In this document: piece after piece, positions 18,952 to 26,904 of the stretch | Layout: every line of letters begins with the position of its first letter | Numbering within the stretch: position 1 is the stretch's first letter | From: Rubinisphaera italica | GTDB taxonomy: Bacteria > Planctomycetota > Planctomycetia > Planctomycetales > Planctomycetaceae | Direction: 5' to 3' | Assembly: GCF_007859715.1 (NCBI RefSeq) | Contig: NZ_SJPG01000001.1 | Location: 2,258,728 to 2,322,727, forward strand | DNA length: 64,000 nucleotides | Position numbers and translations under genes: made by a program | The notes under the pieces: model-generated | The model's database searches: none | Told to the model about the DNA's origin: nothing | What the model saw: only the letters and a program-made list of their open reading frames with translations

Positions 18952-20376
18952 CTATTGTTTTTCATATCTGCTCATTGACTGGATCCCTTCCTGAGTCAAC
19001 AGCGGATCTTCCGTTTCTTCCTGCCATTGCTGTAAACTTGAAAGTAATTGAGCCTTAATTGTCTGGTGGTCGGGATCGTCGAATAAATTTTTGAATTCCC
19101 AGGGATCCGATTTCAAATCGTACAATTCATATTCGGGAGGAGTAGCCGCTCGTTGATAGGCTTGCCTCATCTCAGAGGACTGCTCAGGATCTTTCATGAC
19201 CAGTTCATAAGCGGCATCGCCATCGACACTCGTACGAGCCGATTTTTCATTGGCCAGCAAATTGTGGATCAATTTATAGCGTTCGTTGCGAATTGATCTT
19301 CTCGGGAAGAAAGGAGAACTGCCGTGATAATGAAATTCTGTGGCGAGAGTGTTACGGCATTGAGCAGGATCGAGAGATGTCGAAAGAGATCGGCCTTGAG
19401 TATGGACATCCTTCTGAATCCCAGCAGCTTCCAGAAAAGTAGGGAGAATATCGACGGTTGAAACCAGAGCAGGGGAGCGGTCGGCTTTTTCAAACTTACC
19501 GGGCCAATGCAGCAGCATCGGGACTTTCGCACCTGCCTCGTAGCAGGTTGTCTTCCCACGATAAAAGGGAGGTCCATGATCGGAGACGAACAGAATCAGT
19601 GTATCTTCTGAATGTCCGGAAGCTTGCAATTCATCGAGCAGTAAACCAACCCCAGCATCAAATCGCGAGCAGGCATTGTAGTACTGGGTAATCCGCTCGA
19701 TCTCTTCGGGATGGTCGAGTTTCTGAAATGGAAACGCAGAGACTTCACCAACCCTCAATGGTGATTTTGGAATCCCTTTATACTGTGTCGGAAATGCTTC
19801 TTTTGGAGGTCGGGGACTGCGGCCATAGACGTGTGGATCCGAATAATTAGCCATGAAGAAGAACGGGCCATTGGAAGCCTTAAAGAATTCACCGATCTTT
19901 TTGGCAATCACTTTGACATCACGCGAATCGCCTCGGATTCGTTCATCAAATGGAAATGTCTTTTCAGGACCAACATGCAATTTGCCGGAGATGCCCGTAG
20001 TATAGCCAGCTTCTTTCAGCAAGGCTGGAATTGTTTTGTCGTACAGTTTCTCATGAATCTGGAAACCGACTCCCGCATTCAGTAAGCCATACTGACCATT
20101 GGTGTGCGGATACAGCCCTGTAAACATCGCACTTCGAGAGGGACTGCAAGAGGCCTGGGCAACGTAAGCGTTTTCAAAGAGTCGACTGCGTTTGGCCAAT
20201 GTATCCAAGCGAGGAGTTTTCGCTGCAGTGTCCCTATAACAGCCGAGTTGCATTCCCATATCATCAGCCGTGATTAAGAGAATATTGAGAGGTTCATCGG
20301 CATTTAATGAAATTGCAGAGATAATTACGCTGAAATTCAGCAGAATGATAATCGTGAAGAATCTGAGAAATGCCAT
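18952..20376 (-). CDS. Exported formylglycine-type sulfatase
   Basis: 474 residues, signal peptide of about 27 residues (IILLNFSVIISAISLNA). The sulfatase signature CSPSR starts at Cys77, which is modified to formylglycine, followed by GLYPH; metal ligands are the DD pair at 38-39 and the later SDHGP. It is closest in layout to heparan N-sulfatase/iduronate-sulfatase-like planctomycete enzymes. ATG at 20376 is used because GGAG lies 7 bases before it; a TTG one codon earlier is possible. Located next to the esterase at 18008. Confidence 0.94.
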   Translation of the reverse strand: MAFLRFFTIIILLNFSVIISAISLNADEPLNILLITADDMGMQLGCYRDTAAKTPRLDTLAKRSRLFENAYVAQASCSPSRSAMFTGLYPHTNGQYGLLNAGVGFQIHEKLYDKTIPALLKEAGYTTGISGKLHVGPEKTFPFDERIRGDSRDVKVIAKKIGEFFKASNGPFFFMANYSDPHVYGRSPRPPKEAFPTQYKGIPKSPLRVGEVSAFPFQKLDHPEEIERITQYYNACSRFDAGVGLLLDELQASGHSEDTLILFVSDHGPPFYRGKTTCYEAGAKVPMLLHWPGKFEKADRSPALVSTVDILPTFLEAAGIQKDVHTQGRSLSTSLDPAQCRNTLATEFHYHGSSPFFPRRSIRNERYKLIHNLLANEKSARTSVDGDAAYELVMKDPEQSSEMRQAYQRAATPPEYELYDLKSDPWEFKNLFDDPDHQTIKAQLLSSLQQWQEETEDPLLTQEGIQSMSRYEKQ

Positions 20377-20527
20377 CAATTTTCTCCGGGGGAAGGAAAG
20401 GATCTGTTCGTCAGGGATTGGGAATTGTCTATAATCGACTGACCCTGATCCATAAGTAAGAGTTTAACTGAGAATTGCAGGATTGGAAACCAAGTCTGCT
20501 GAGTTGAATTTAAGGAAGTTCGGAAGA

Positions 20528-20854
20528 ATGTTGACTATGCCTCGCCGGATGAAATATGGAAACTGTCCATGCTGTCGTCGCGAAACATTGTTGACGTTTC
20601 ATCATCTCATTCCCCAGAAAATGCACCGACGACCCCATTTCCAGAAGAAGTACACGAAGGAAGAATTGAACCGTGGGATTTGCGTTTGCCGGTTGTGCCA
20701 CAATGGGATCCATGACCGGTTTGATGAGATGACCCTCGCCAAGAATTTTTCCACTTACGAACTCCTGATGGCCGATGATTCGCTGCAAAAACATTTTGGC
20801 TGGGTTGCCAAACAGAAAACAAAAACAGGTCAGCTATCGAAAGAGGCGGGATGA
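20528..20854 (+). CDS. Small HNH-type zinc protein
   Basis: 108 residues with a CPCC pair, HHLIP near residue 26 and a CRLCHNGIH pair near residue 56. These are the two zinc knuckles and the HH..N..H catalytic pattern of an HNH nuclease fold. No other domain, so it is a stand-alone HNH protein, possibly a DNase or nickase, possibly a homing-type remnant. The ATG at 20528 follows a GGAAG site closely; ATG at 20537 is an alternative, TTG at 20483 is unlikely. Its stop overlaps the start of the following lipoprotein gene (ATGA), so translation is coupled although no functional link is known. Confidence 0.72.
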   Translation: MLTMPRRMKYGNCPCCRRETLLTFHHLIPQKMHRRPHFQKKYTKEELNRGICVCRLCHNGIHDRFDEMTLAKNFSTYELLMADDSLQKHFGWVAKQKTKTGQLSKEAG

Positions 20855-22206
20855 TGGAATCACGATACTACTTGAGAACGTTAGGGACAGTGACCAGTCT
20901 GCTGATGCTGATTGCATTATTAGGATGTCAGAAAAAAACTCCTGTAAAACAAGTGAGCATTGAACAGTCGTCAGTTTCTTTCTCCGAAAAAAATCTGTCG
21001 CACTTAAAATCCGAATGGCCCGGCTGGCGAGGTCCCGATCAAAGCGGAGTTGCCGGAGAAGCAGACACACCGACGCATTGGAGCGAGACCGAAAATGTGA
21101 AATGGCGGGTCGATGTTCCCGGCCGCGGAAACGCATCTCCTGTGATTGTCAATAATCGCATCTATCTCGCGACCGCCGATGATTCTGCTCAGAAACAAAA
21201 GATCGTTGCTTTTGATATCACAGATGGCAGTCAACTCTGGTCGACCACAGTGAATGAAGGTGGGTTTCCTTCCTCCGGACAAATGCATCCGAAAAGCACA
21301 CACGCCAATGGCACAGTTCTTTGTGATGGAACGCGTGTGATCACCGCGTCCCTGCATCACGAAAAGATTACGGCTTATGCTTTGAATGTTGAAACAGGCA
21401 AGATCATCTGGACGCAGGAACTTGGCGCGTTCAATTCAAAATTTGGATACGCCCCCTCTCCCGTTTTATACAACTCATTTGTGATCTTTGCCTGCGATAA
21501 TCATGGCGGAGGATATCTGTGTGCTCTCGATACCGAATCAGGAGAGCTGGCCTGGCGAGTGGAACGACCACTGGCGAGCACATATTCCTCTCCTCGAATT
21601 GCGAACGTCGGCGGGAAGGATCAACTATTGATTTCCGGAGGCGAAAAAATCATCAGTTACGATCCCCGCACCGGAAAAGAGAACTGGCAGACACCCGGCA
21701 CGGCCGATGCAACTTGTGGAACTGTTGTTGTGGCTAAGGATCTCATCATTGCCAGTGGCGGTTATCCACAAAGCCAGACGATTGCTCTTGATAGTGCAGG
21801 GCAGAAACAATGGGAGGTGAAGACGAAACTCTATGAGCCATCATTGATTACTGTTGGAGATACACTCTTCGGAATCACCGACAAAGGAATTGCCTATTGC
21901 TGGGATGTTACAACAGGAGCCGAGCAGTGGAAGGAACGGCTCGGAGGAAACTTCTCAGCCTCTCCTGTGGCGGTTGGTGATACGATTTATGTTTCGAATT
22001 TGGAAGGACAAACTTTTGTATTCAAGGCCAATCCTTCAAGCTTTCAGCAAATTTCAGTAAATCGCCTCGGAACGGATTGTTACGCCAGCCCGGCAGTATA
22101 TGATGGAAACATCTACCTGCGAATCGGAACTGGGAACGGTCAGAGTCGCCAGGAAGAACTTGTCTGCCTGAGTCGGCAGCCGAGTGGGAATTCGAGTCAA
22201 AATTGA
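20851..22206 (+). CDS. PQQ-like beta-propeller lipoprotein (BamB-like fold)
   Basis: 451 residues. A signal peptide with lipobox LIALLGC (Cys near residue 26) marks a lipoprotein. The rest is a beta-propeller of PQQ-repeat type: WPGWRGPDQSG near 55 and repeated units such as FDITDGSQLW, LNVETGKIIW, LDTESGELAW, YDPRTGKENW and WDVTTGAEQW, which is about seven blades. Similar planctomycete proteins are common and are annotated as PQQ-binding-like repeat proteins; bound cofactor and function are not known, and it need not be an outer membrane assembly factor. Coupled to the HNH gene upstream and followed at 22218 by a DUF2007 gene. Confidence 0.9.
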   Translation: MMESRYYLRTLGTVTSLLMLIALLGCQKKTPVKQVSIEQSSVSFSEKNLSHLKSEWPGWRGPDQSGVAGEADTPTHWSETENVKWRVDVPGRGNASPVIVNNRIYLATADDSAQKQKIVAFDITDGSQLWSTTVNEGGFPSSGQMHPKSTHANGTVLCDGTRVITASLHHEKITAYALNVETGKIIWTQELGAFNSKFGYAPSPVLYNSFVIFACDNHGGGYLCALDTESGELAWRVERPLASTYSSPRIANVGGKDQLLISGGEKIISYDPRTGKENWQTPGTADATCGTVVVAKDLIIASGGYPQSQTIALDSAGQKQWEVKTKLYEPSLITVGDTLFGITDKGIAYCWDVTTGAEQWKERLGGNFSASPVAVGDTIYVSNLEGQTFVFKANPSSFQQISVNRLGTDCYASPAVYDGNIYLRIGTGNGQSRQEELVCLSRQPSGNSSQN

Positions 22207-22217
22207 TTGGAAATAAA

Positions 22218-22496
22218 ATGGACGATTCCTCATCTACAAGCGATCCTCATCGTCTTAATGAGAACATTATTGAAATTTACCGCGCGAGAAATCTCAGCGA
22301 AGCCCAAATGCTGGTGAATGTTCTGGCTGACCAGGGGATTGAAGCTCAAATTGGTGGAGCAAGTTCTTCTGGTGGTTATGCCGAAGTGGTGGGCTGGCAT
22401 GGTTCCCCTCAAGTACTTGCCTTTGAAAATGATCGCAATAAAGCCCGGGCAATTATTGAAGAGTATTTGAACATTACACTTGATGAAATTGAGTAA
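22218..22496 (+). CDS. DUF2007-type small protein
   Basis: 92 residues, cytoplasmic. The core EIYRARNLSEAQMLVNVLADQGIEAQIGG and LAFENDRNKARAIIEEYL matches DUF2007 (putative signal-transducing protein, small ferredoxin-like fold). ATG at 22218 with GGA eight bases before; a TTG at 22203 is possible. It lies 11 bases after the lipoprotein gene and 4 bases before the next gene, so it is inside an operon. Function unknown. Confidence 0.82.
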   Translation: MDDSSSTSDPHRLNENIIEIYRARNLSEAQMLVNVLADQGIEAQIGGASSSGGYAEVVGWHGSPQVLAFENDRNKARAIIEEYLNITLDEIE

Positions 22497-22500
22497 GAGT

Positions 22501-23112
22501 ATGAATCGAATTGTTTTGGGAATGTTCCTGCTGAGCAGTTTAATTTCTGGAAGCAATCTGGAGGCTGGAAAATACAATCCCGATCGAAGCATCGGAGATC
22601 ATTTTGCAGGCTTCGACGCTCTTCCCGCTACTGATGACAAATCGTATTCCACAAAAGATTTCAAAGATGCGGATGTGCTCGTAATTGCTTTCACCTGCAA
22701 CAGTTGCCCGTATGCCGAAGATTATGAATCCCGTTTTGAACAGTTTCAAAAGAAATACGCGAAGAACAATCGTGTCAAATTTGTGGCGATCAACTGCAAT
22801 CTTGTGAAGGCAGATTCGCTGGAGAAAATGAAAGAGAAAGCAGAGGAAGCGGGCTTTACGTTTCCCTATCTGTTCGATGAAAGTCAGCAAACCGGACGTG
22901 ATCTCGGAGCACTCCGTACACCTGAATGTTTCGTGTTGAATAAGGCTCGCAACATTGCCTACATGGGAGCTTTTGACGATAGTACGAATGCTTCTGAAGT
23001 GAAACAGCAATACGTGGTTGACGCTGTCGAAGCGTTGCTACAGGGGGATCAGCCAGAAATTAGAGAAACGCCCCCGATCGGATGTTTGATTCGATACAAA
23101 CGTGTCCGGTAA
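22501..23112 (+). CDS. Exported thioredoxin-like (redoxin) protein
   Basis: 203 residues with an N-terminal signal peptide (MNRIVLGMFLLSSLISGSNLEAG). The thioredoxin fold has FTCNSCPYAEDY with a CxxC (Cys-Asn-Ser-Cys) at about residue 68-71, and a cis-Pro TPECFV later. Such proteins reduce or exchange disulfides in the periplasm and are common in planctomycetes in several copies. The ATG at 22501 is preferred because it opens at the signal peptide; ATG at 22483 overlaps the previous gene. Last gene of the 20528 operon, ended by the hairpin at 23135. Confidence 0.85.
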   Translation: MNRIVLGMFLLSSLISGSNLEAGKYNPDRSIGDHFAGFDALPATDDKSYSTKDFKDADVLVIAFTCNSCPYAEDYESRFEQFQKKYAKNNRVKFVAINCNLVKADSLEKMKEKAEEAGFTFPYLFDESQQTGRDLGALRTPECFVLNKARNIAYMGAFDDSTNASEVKQQYVVDAVEALLQGDQPEIRETPPIGCLIRYKRVR

Positions 23113-23134
23113 GTAGCTGCATAAGATAAAAGTA

Positions 23135-23169
23135 AAACAGCCGCGAAATCTTTACTTTCGCGGCTGTTT
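23135..23169. terminator. Bidirectional terminator
   Basis: AAACAGCCGCGAAA and TTTCGCGGCTGTTT make a perfect 14-pair stem around a 7-base loop, between the convergent genes at 22501 and 23195, with T/A runs on both sides. Confidence 0.88.
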
Positions 23170-23194
23170 GCTCGTCAACACAAGTTGAGTTGAA

Positions 23195-24571
23195 CTATGC
23201 GTTGATTTCGTAGCCCTTGCGTTGCTCGCGGGACTGCATGCTGTTGGCTTGTTCGTCGCCGACGATCTGCTCGTTTTCTGCATCCCAGTTCAACTGACGA
23301 TCGAGTCGAATTGTAATGTTAGCCAGGTGACAGGTTGTCATGGCTCGATGATGCGAGTAGACATCGGAAATAGGCAGTTCACGAGATTTCACGCATTCCA
23401 TGAAGTTCTGCATGTGCGAAGTCGGTTTGCCGCCGTACAGTTTTTCTATGGCATCTTCCGGCAGCGGATTGTCTTTGAGGTCTTCAACGGCCTGTCCGGA
23501 AATCTTGCCGCGATTAACGAACAATTTGCCTTCAGTACCTTCAAACATAATGCCGTTGTCGAAGCCGAGATCGTTGGCTTCATTGCGAATGTGCATCACG
23601 ATGCCATTGTTGAAGCCTGTTTTTACGTTGAACTTAGTCGCGACATTGTAGCGATCGTTCAGGGTTGGCATTCCGTCTTTCATAGGAGTTGGATGAGAAG
23701 CCATGACAGGTTCAAAGGTTGCGACGCGGGCGCCTTCGTTCGCTTCTTCAATCGCCCATTGTGCGATATCGATATGATGGGCACCCCAGTCGGTCATCTT
23801 TCCGCCGGAATACTCATACCACCAGCGGAATTCATAATGACAGTTGGAGTTGCCCCAGCGTCCACCCTCTTTGTGTCGATAATCGCACAGCGGAGCCTGC
23901 CCGAGCCACATTTCCCAATTCAGTCCCTTGGGGACTTCGACGGCTGGAATCGGTCCGCTTTCACCTACTCCACCAATCGCACAAGTGACTTCCTTCAGTT
24001 TGCCAATGCGACCATCTTTAACAATTGCGATTGCCTGCAGAAAGCGTTGTCCCATTTCGGTTCGCTGTTGAGTACCGACTTGAAAGACGGCATTGGTTTC
24101 ATCGAGAGCCTTGATGATCTGACGACCTTCGTCAATTGTCAGCGTCAAAGGCTTTTCGCAATAGACATCCTTGCCGGCTTTCATCGCTTCGATGGCAATT
24201 TTAGTATGCCAGTGATCGGGCGTGACAATCGTTACGAGGTCGATGTCATCTCGCTCGAGTATTTTTCGATAGTCTTCGTAAACATCAACCTTTTTATCGC
24301 TGCCTTGTGCCTTTTGCACGCGTTCTTTGCCTTGTCCGGCATGATTTGAGTCGACATCACAGACGGCTGCACAATCGCCAAATTTCATCGCTGCTGGTCC
24401 CACTGCTCCCCAGCGAGATCCGGTGCCGATACAACCGATGACAGGTCGTTCATTCGGTGTCTCAAAATTAGCCTGTGCCTGGCTGGTGAAGATGTAAGGC
24501 ATAGAAGCGATGCCGGCTGATGCGGCACTCGCTTTTTTGAGAAAATCACGGCGCGATGTCTGAAAGCTCAT
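23195..24571 (-). CDS. TAT-exported Gfo/Idh/MocA-family oxidoreductase
   Basis: 458 residues. A twin-arginine signal ([15 protein letters not shown]) is followed by a Rossmann NAD(P)-binding domain ([11 protein letters not shown] near 44) and the family motif CEKPLT near 150, then the C-terminal alpha/beta domain. Such proteins are numerous in planctomycetes and are thought to act on sugars, possibly outside the cytoplasm with bound cofactor; the substrate is not known. ATG at 24571. Downstream it meets a bidirectional terminator. Confidence 0.94.
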   Translation of the reverse strand: MSFQTSRRDFLKKASAASAGIASMPYIFTSQAQANFETPNERPVIGCIGTGSRWGAVGPAAMKFGDCAAVCDVDSNHAGQGKERVQKAQGSDKKVDVYEDYRKILERDDIDLVTIVTPDHWHTKIAIEAMKAGKDVYCEKPLTLTIDEGRQIIKALDETNAVFQVGTQQRTEMGQRFLQAIAIVKDGRIGKLKEVTCAIGGVGESGPIPAVEVPKGLNWEMWLGQAPLCDYRHKEGGRWGNSNCHYEFRWWYEYSGGKMTDWGAHHIDIAQWAIEEANEGARVATFEPVMASHPTPMKDGMPTLNDRYNVATKFNVKTGFNNGIVMHIRNEANDLGFDNGIMFEGTEGKLFVNRGKISGQAVEDLKDNPLPEDAIEKLYGGKPTSHMQNFMECVKSRELPISDVYSHHRAMTTCHLANITIRLDRQLNWDAENEQIVGDEQANSMQSREQRKGYEINA

Positions 24572-24730
24572 TTTGTTTCTCCTGTGAAATTCAAGTATTG
24601 TTGATAGCTCTGAAATGGTGTCGTTCGGCGAGCGCGGCGAATAAACATCAAGAGAAGATTATATGTATTGGAGATAAGAAGCGAAAGGATGAATTGGAAA
24701 TGGTTCTCGAATTCTGTACTTCGGCTCATT

Positions 24731-24748
24731 AATCAAGCAAACTTGATT
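24731..24748 (-). terminator. Weak hairpin at the 3' end of the DUF1501 gene
   Basis: AATCAAG CAAA CTTGATT, a perfect 7-pair stem just after the stop codon; no T-run. Confidence 0.35.
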
Positions 24749-24750
24749 CT

Positions 24751-26175
24751 TTACGCGAGGATTTCTTTGACGATTTCCCCATGCACATCGGTGAGGCGAT
24801 AATCGCGGCCCTGGAAACGGAAGGTGAGTTGTTTGTGATTGAATCCGAGCAGGTGCAAAATCGTGGCATGGAGATCATGCACGTGCACCGGCTTCTCTCC
24901 GACATTGAAACCGAGTTCGTCGGTAGAGCCGTGGGTGATACCCGGTTTGATTCCGCCACCGGCTAACCACATCGAAAAGGAATTCGGGTGATGATCGCGA
25001 CCATCGTTCCCACCTTGCACCATCGGAGTACGGCCAAATTCTCCGCCCCAGATGACGAGTGTTTCATCGAGCATGCCCTGTTGTTTCAAGTCGGCAATCA
25101 GTGCCGCACAAGCCTGATCGGTTGCTTTGCAGTTGTTAGCGATGCCATTCTTTAAGCCGCCGTGCTGATCCCAGGATTCGTGAAATAACTGAACGAAACG
25201 AACGCCACGCTGAACGAGTCGTCGTGCAAGCAGACAGTTGTTAGCAAACGAGGCTTTCCCCGGCTCGGCTCCATACTGTTCAAGAACGTGAGCTGGCTCG
25301 TTATTGAGATCCATCGCTTCCGGCGCGCTGGTCTGCATACGGAAAGCCATCTCATAAGAACTGATACGAGTCGCGATTTCGGGATCCCCGACGAGATCGA
25401 GTTGCCGACGATTGATCGCATTGACGGCATCGAGAGTCGAGCGCTGCACCTGCCGATCGATTCCTTCCGGATTGGAAAGATAAAGGACGGGATCACCACT
25501 GGTCCGAAATTCGACGCCGGAATGCACAGTCGGCAGAAATCCACTGCTCCAGTTACTCGACCCGGCACTCGGCCCCTTGTTTCCGCTGTTAAAAACAATG
25601 TATGAGGGGAGATTACGAGACTCACTTCCCAGTCCATAGGTGACCCAGGAGCCCATGCTCGGACGTCCGAACTGTTGAGACCCCGTACTCATCAGCAGTT
25701 GACCAGGAGCATGATTGAAGGCATCGGTTTTCATCGAGCGGATGATGCAAAGATCATCAACGACTTTAGCCAGATGAGGCAATTGATCCGAGAGTTCTGC
25801 TCCCGATTCACCGTGCCTGGCAAACGGATATTTAGGGCCTAACAGTTTCGAATTGGGATTAATGAAAGCGGCTCGATAACCTTTTAGCAAATCGGCTGGG
25901 GGCAATGTCCCATCGAGTTTTTCGAGCGTCGGTTTGTAATCGAACAGTTCAAACTGACTCGGTCCGCCTCCCATAAACAGGAGGATGACATTCTTAGCCC
26001 TAGCCGGAAAGTGCGGCTGTTTCGGAGCCAGAGGATCATCACTCAATGAAGCTGCTTTCGCGGTTTTCTGCAACATGCTGGCCATTGCCATACCACCCAG
26101 GCCGATTCCGCATTGCTGGAGAAACCAGCGACGAGCGACATGATTGTGAGGTAGTATCCCGATTTGATTATCCAT
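24751..26175 (-). CDS. DUF1501 protein (exported, TAT-like signal)
   Basis: 474 residues. The N-terminus has a twin-arginine-like signal (ARRWFLQQCGIGLGGMAMASM). The body is the DUF1501 fold, an alkaline-phosphatase/sulfatase-like domain: FMGGGPSQFELFDYKP near 65, GGEFGRTPMVQGGNDGRDHHP near 380, and HGSTDELGF near 425. Planctomycete genomes carry many DUF1501 genes, each normally adjacent to a DUF1549/DUF1553 cytochrome gene; function is unknown. The ATG at 26175 is better than a GTG at 26217. Here its partner at 26905 lies the other side of an inserted RAYT unit. Confidence 0.92.
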   Translation of the reverse strand: MDNQIGILPHNHVARRWFLQQCGIGLGGMAMASMLQKTAKAASLSDDPLAPKQPHFPARAKNVILLFMGGGPSQFELFDYKPTLEKLDGTLPPADLLKGYRAAFINPNSKLLGPKYPFARHGESGAELSDQLPHLAKVVDDLCIIRSMKTDAFNHAPGQLLMSTGSQQFGRPSMGSWVTYGLGSESRNLPSYIVFNSGNKGPSAGSSNWSSGFLPTVHSGVEFRTSGDPVLYLSNPEGIDRQVQRSTLDAVNAINRRQLDLVGDPEIATRISSYEMAFRMQTSAPEAMDLNNEPAHVLEQYGAEPGKASFANNCLLARRLVQRGVRFVQLFHESWDQHGGLKNGIANNCKATDQACAALIADLKQQGMLDETLVIWGGEFGRTPMVQGGNDGRDHHPNSFSMWLAGGGIKPGITHGSTDELGFNVGEKPVHVHDLHATILHLLGFNHKQLTFRFQGRDYRLTDVHGEIVKEILA

Positions 26176-26203
26176 GTTATGACTTCCGTCTCTATTAATC
26201 CGG

Positions 26204-26230
26204 TGTAGGTCAGGCACTGCCTGACGAGAT
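26204..26230 (+). repeat. REP-like palindrome, left end of RAYT unit
   Basis: Contains GTCAGGCA C TGCCTGAC, a perfect inverted repeat, preceded by TGTAG and followed by GAGAT. Confidence 0.85.
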
Positions 26231-26267
26231 TACCACGCCATTTTCTCAAAGTCGTTGTGCGATGAAT

Positions 26268-26837
26268 TTACTCACCAACAGTCTGCTTAATTTCTCTCGC
26301 GATGATTTCCATGGTTTGGCCTTCGAGCCTACCCCAGTCTGGTGAATAGACTCCAGCCTTGACCCAACGATGAAAACTGGACGACGGCCACTCCGAAACA
26401 TGCTTAACTAATCCATGCTTAACAGGATTGTAGTGCAAATAATCAAAGTGCGATTCGAAATCATCTTCGTCTACTATCGTATGTTCCCAGAATCGCGGTT
26501 GCCAGACTCCTTTACGATGCTCATTGTTTCTTGCCTCTGAAATTGAACGTTGCATTCCTCCATGCTCTAACCATTGCTTTGTAAAGGAAGACTTTATAAG
26601 GCCCCATCGCTTTGAAAAGTTTGTGTCACCTCTCGGTAGTGTCCAAATCGTATGAATGTGATCTGGTAAAACAACAACAGCATTCATTTCAAATGGCATT
26701 GTCGATTGGCAAATTTGGAATGCATTTAGTAACGATTTTCTGGCGATTTCTGAGTTCAGTATTGGTCGTCGATTATCAGTCACCACTGTAAAGAAAAAAC
26801 TACCTCCTGGAACATTCGCTCGACGATAATTGGGCAT
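26268..26837 (-). CDS. REP-associated tyrosine transposase (RAYT, Y1_Tnp)
   Basis: 189 residues of the IS200-like HUH transposase fold: start PNYRRANVPGG, HUH-type metal motif PDHIHTIW near 58-65 (His-Ile-His), RFWEHTIVDEDDF near 115 and YLHYNPVKHGLV near 135, with the catalytic Tyr expected in that last helix. RAYTs act on REP palindromes next to them; here inverted REP-like palindromes lie at both sides of the gene. ATG at 26837. The gene is complete and its frame intact, so it may still be active. Confidence 0.92.
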   Translation of the reverse strand: MPNYRRANVPGGSFFFTVVTDNRRPILNSEIARKSLLNAFQICQSTMPFEMNAVVVLPDHIHTIWTLPRGDTNFSKRWGLIKSSFTKQWLEHGGMQRSISEARNNEHRKGVWQPRFWEHTIVDEDDFESHFDYLHYNPVKHGLVKHVSEWPSSSFHRWVKAGVYSPDWGRLEGQTMEIIAREIKQTVGE

Positions 26838-26857
26838 TTATTGAGCTCCGGAACCCG

Positions 26858-26884
26858 ATTTCGTCAGGCAGTGCCTGACCTACA
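26858..26884 (-). repeat. REP-like palindrome, right end of RAYT unit
   Basis: Inverted copy of 26204-26230, 26 of 27 bases identical. Confidence 0.85.
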
Positions 26885-26904
26885 GCTTATTGACAAAATG
26901 TGAA

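Larger units (their letters stand above)
26204..26884. mobile_element. RAYT (IS200/IS605-like) unit with inverted-repeat ends
   Basis: The RAYT gene lies between two inverted copies of one 27-base palindromic sequence, at 26204-26230 and 26858-26884, which differ at one base. The whole 681-base unit sits between a DUF1501 gene and its usual DUF1549/DUF1553 partner. Related palindromes occur elsewhere in the window without the gene. Confidence 0.78.

Noticed and set aside
23222..24349. A 375-codon plus-strand frame opposite the Gfo/Idh/MocA gene
   Set aside because: The minus-strand frame has a TAT signal and a clear dinucleotide-binding domain; this frame is a shadow with no recognisable domain.
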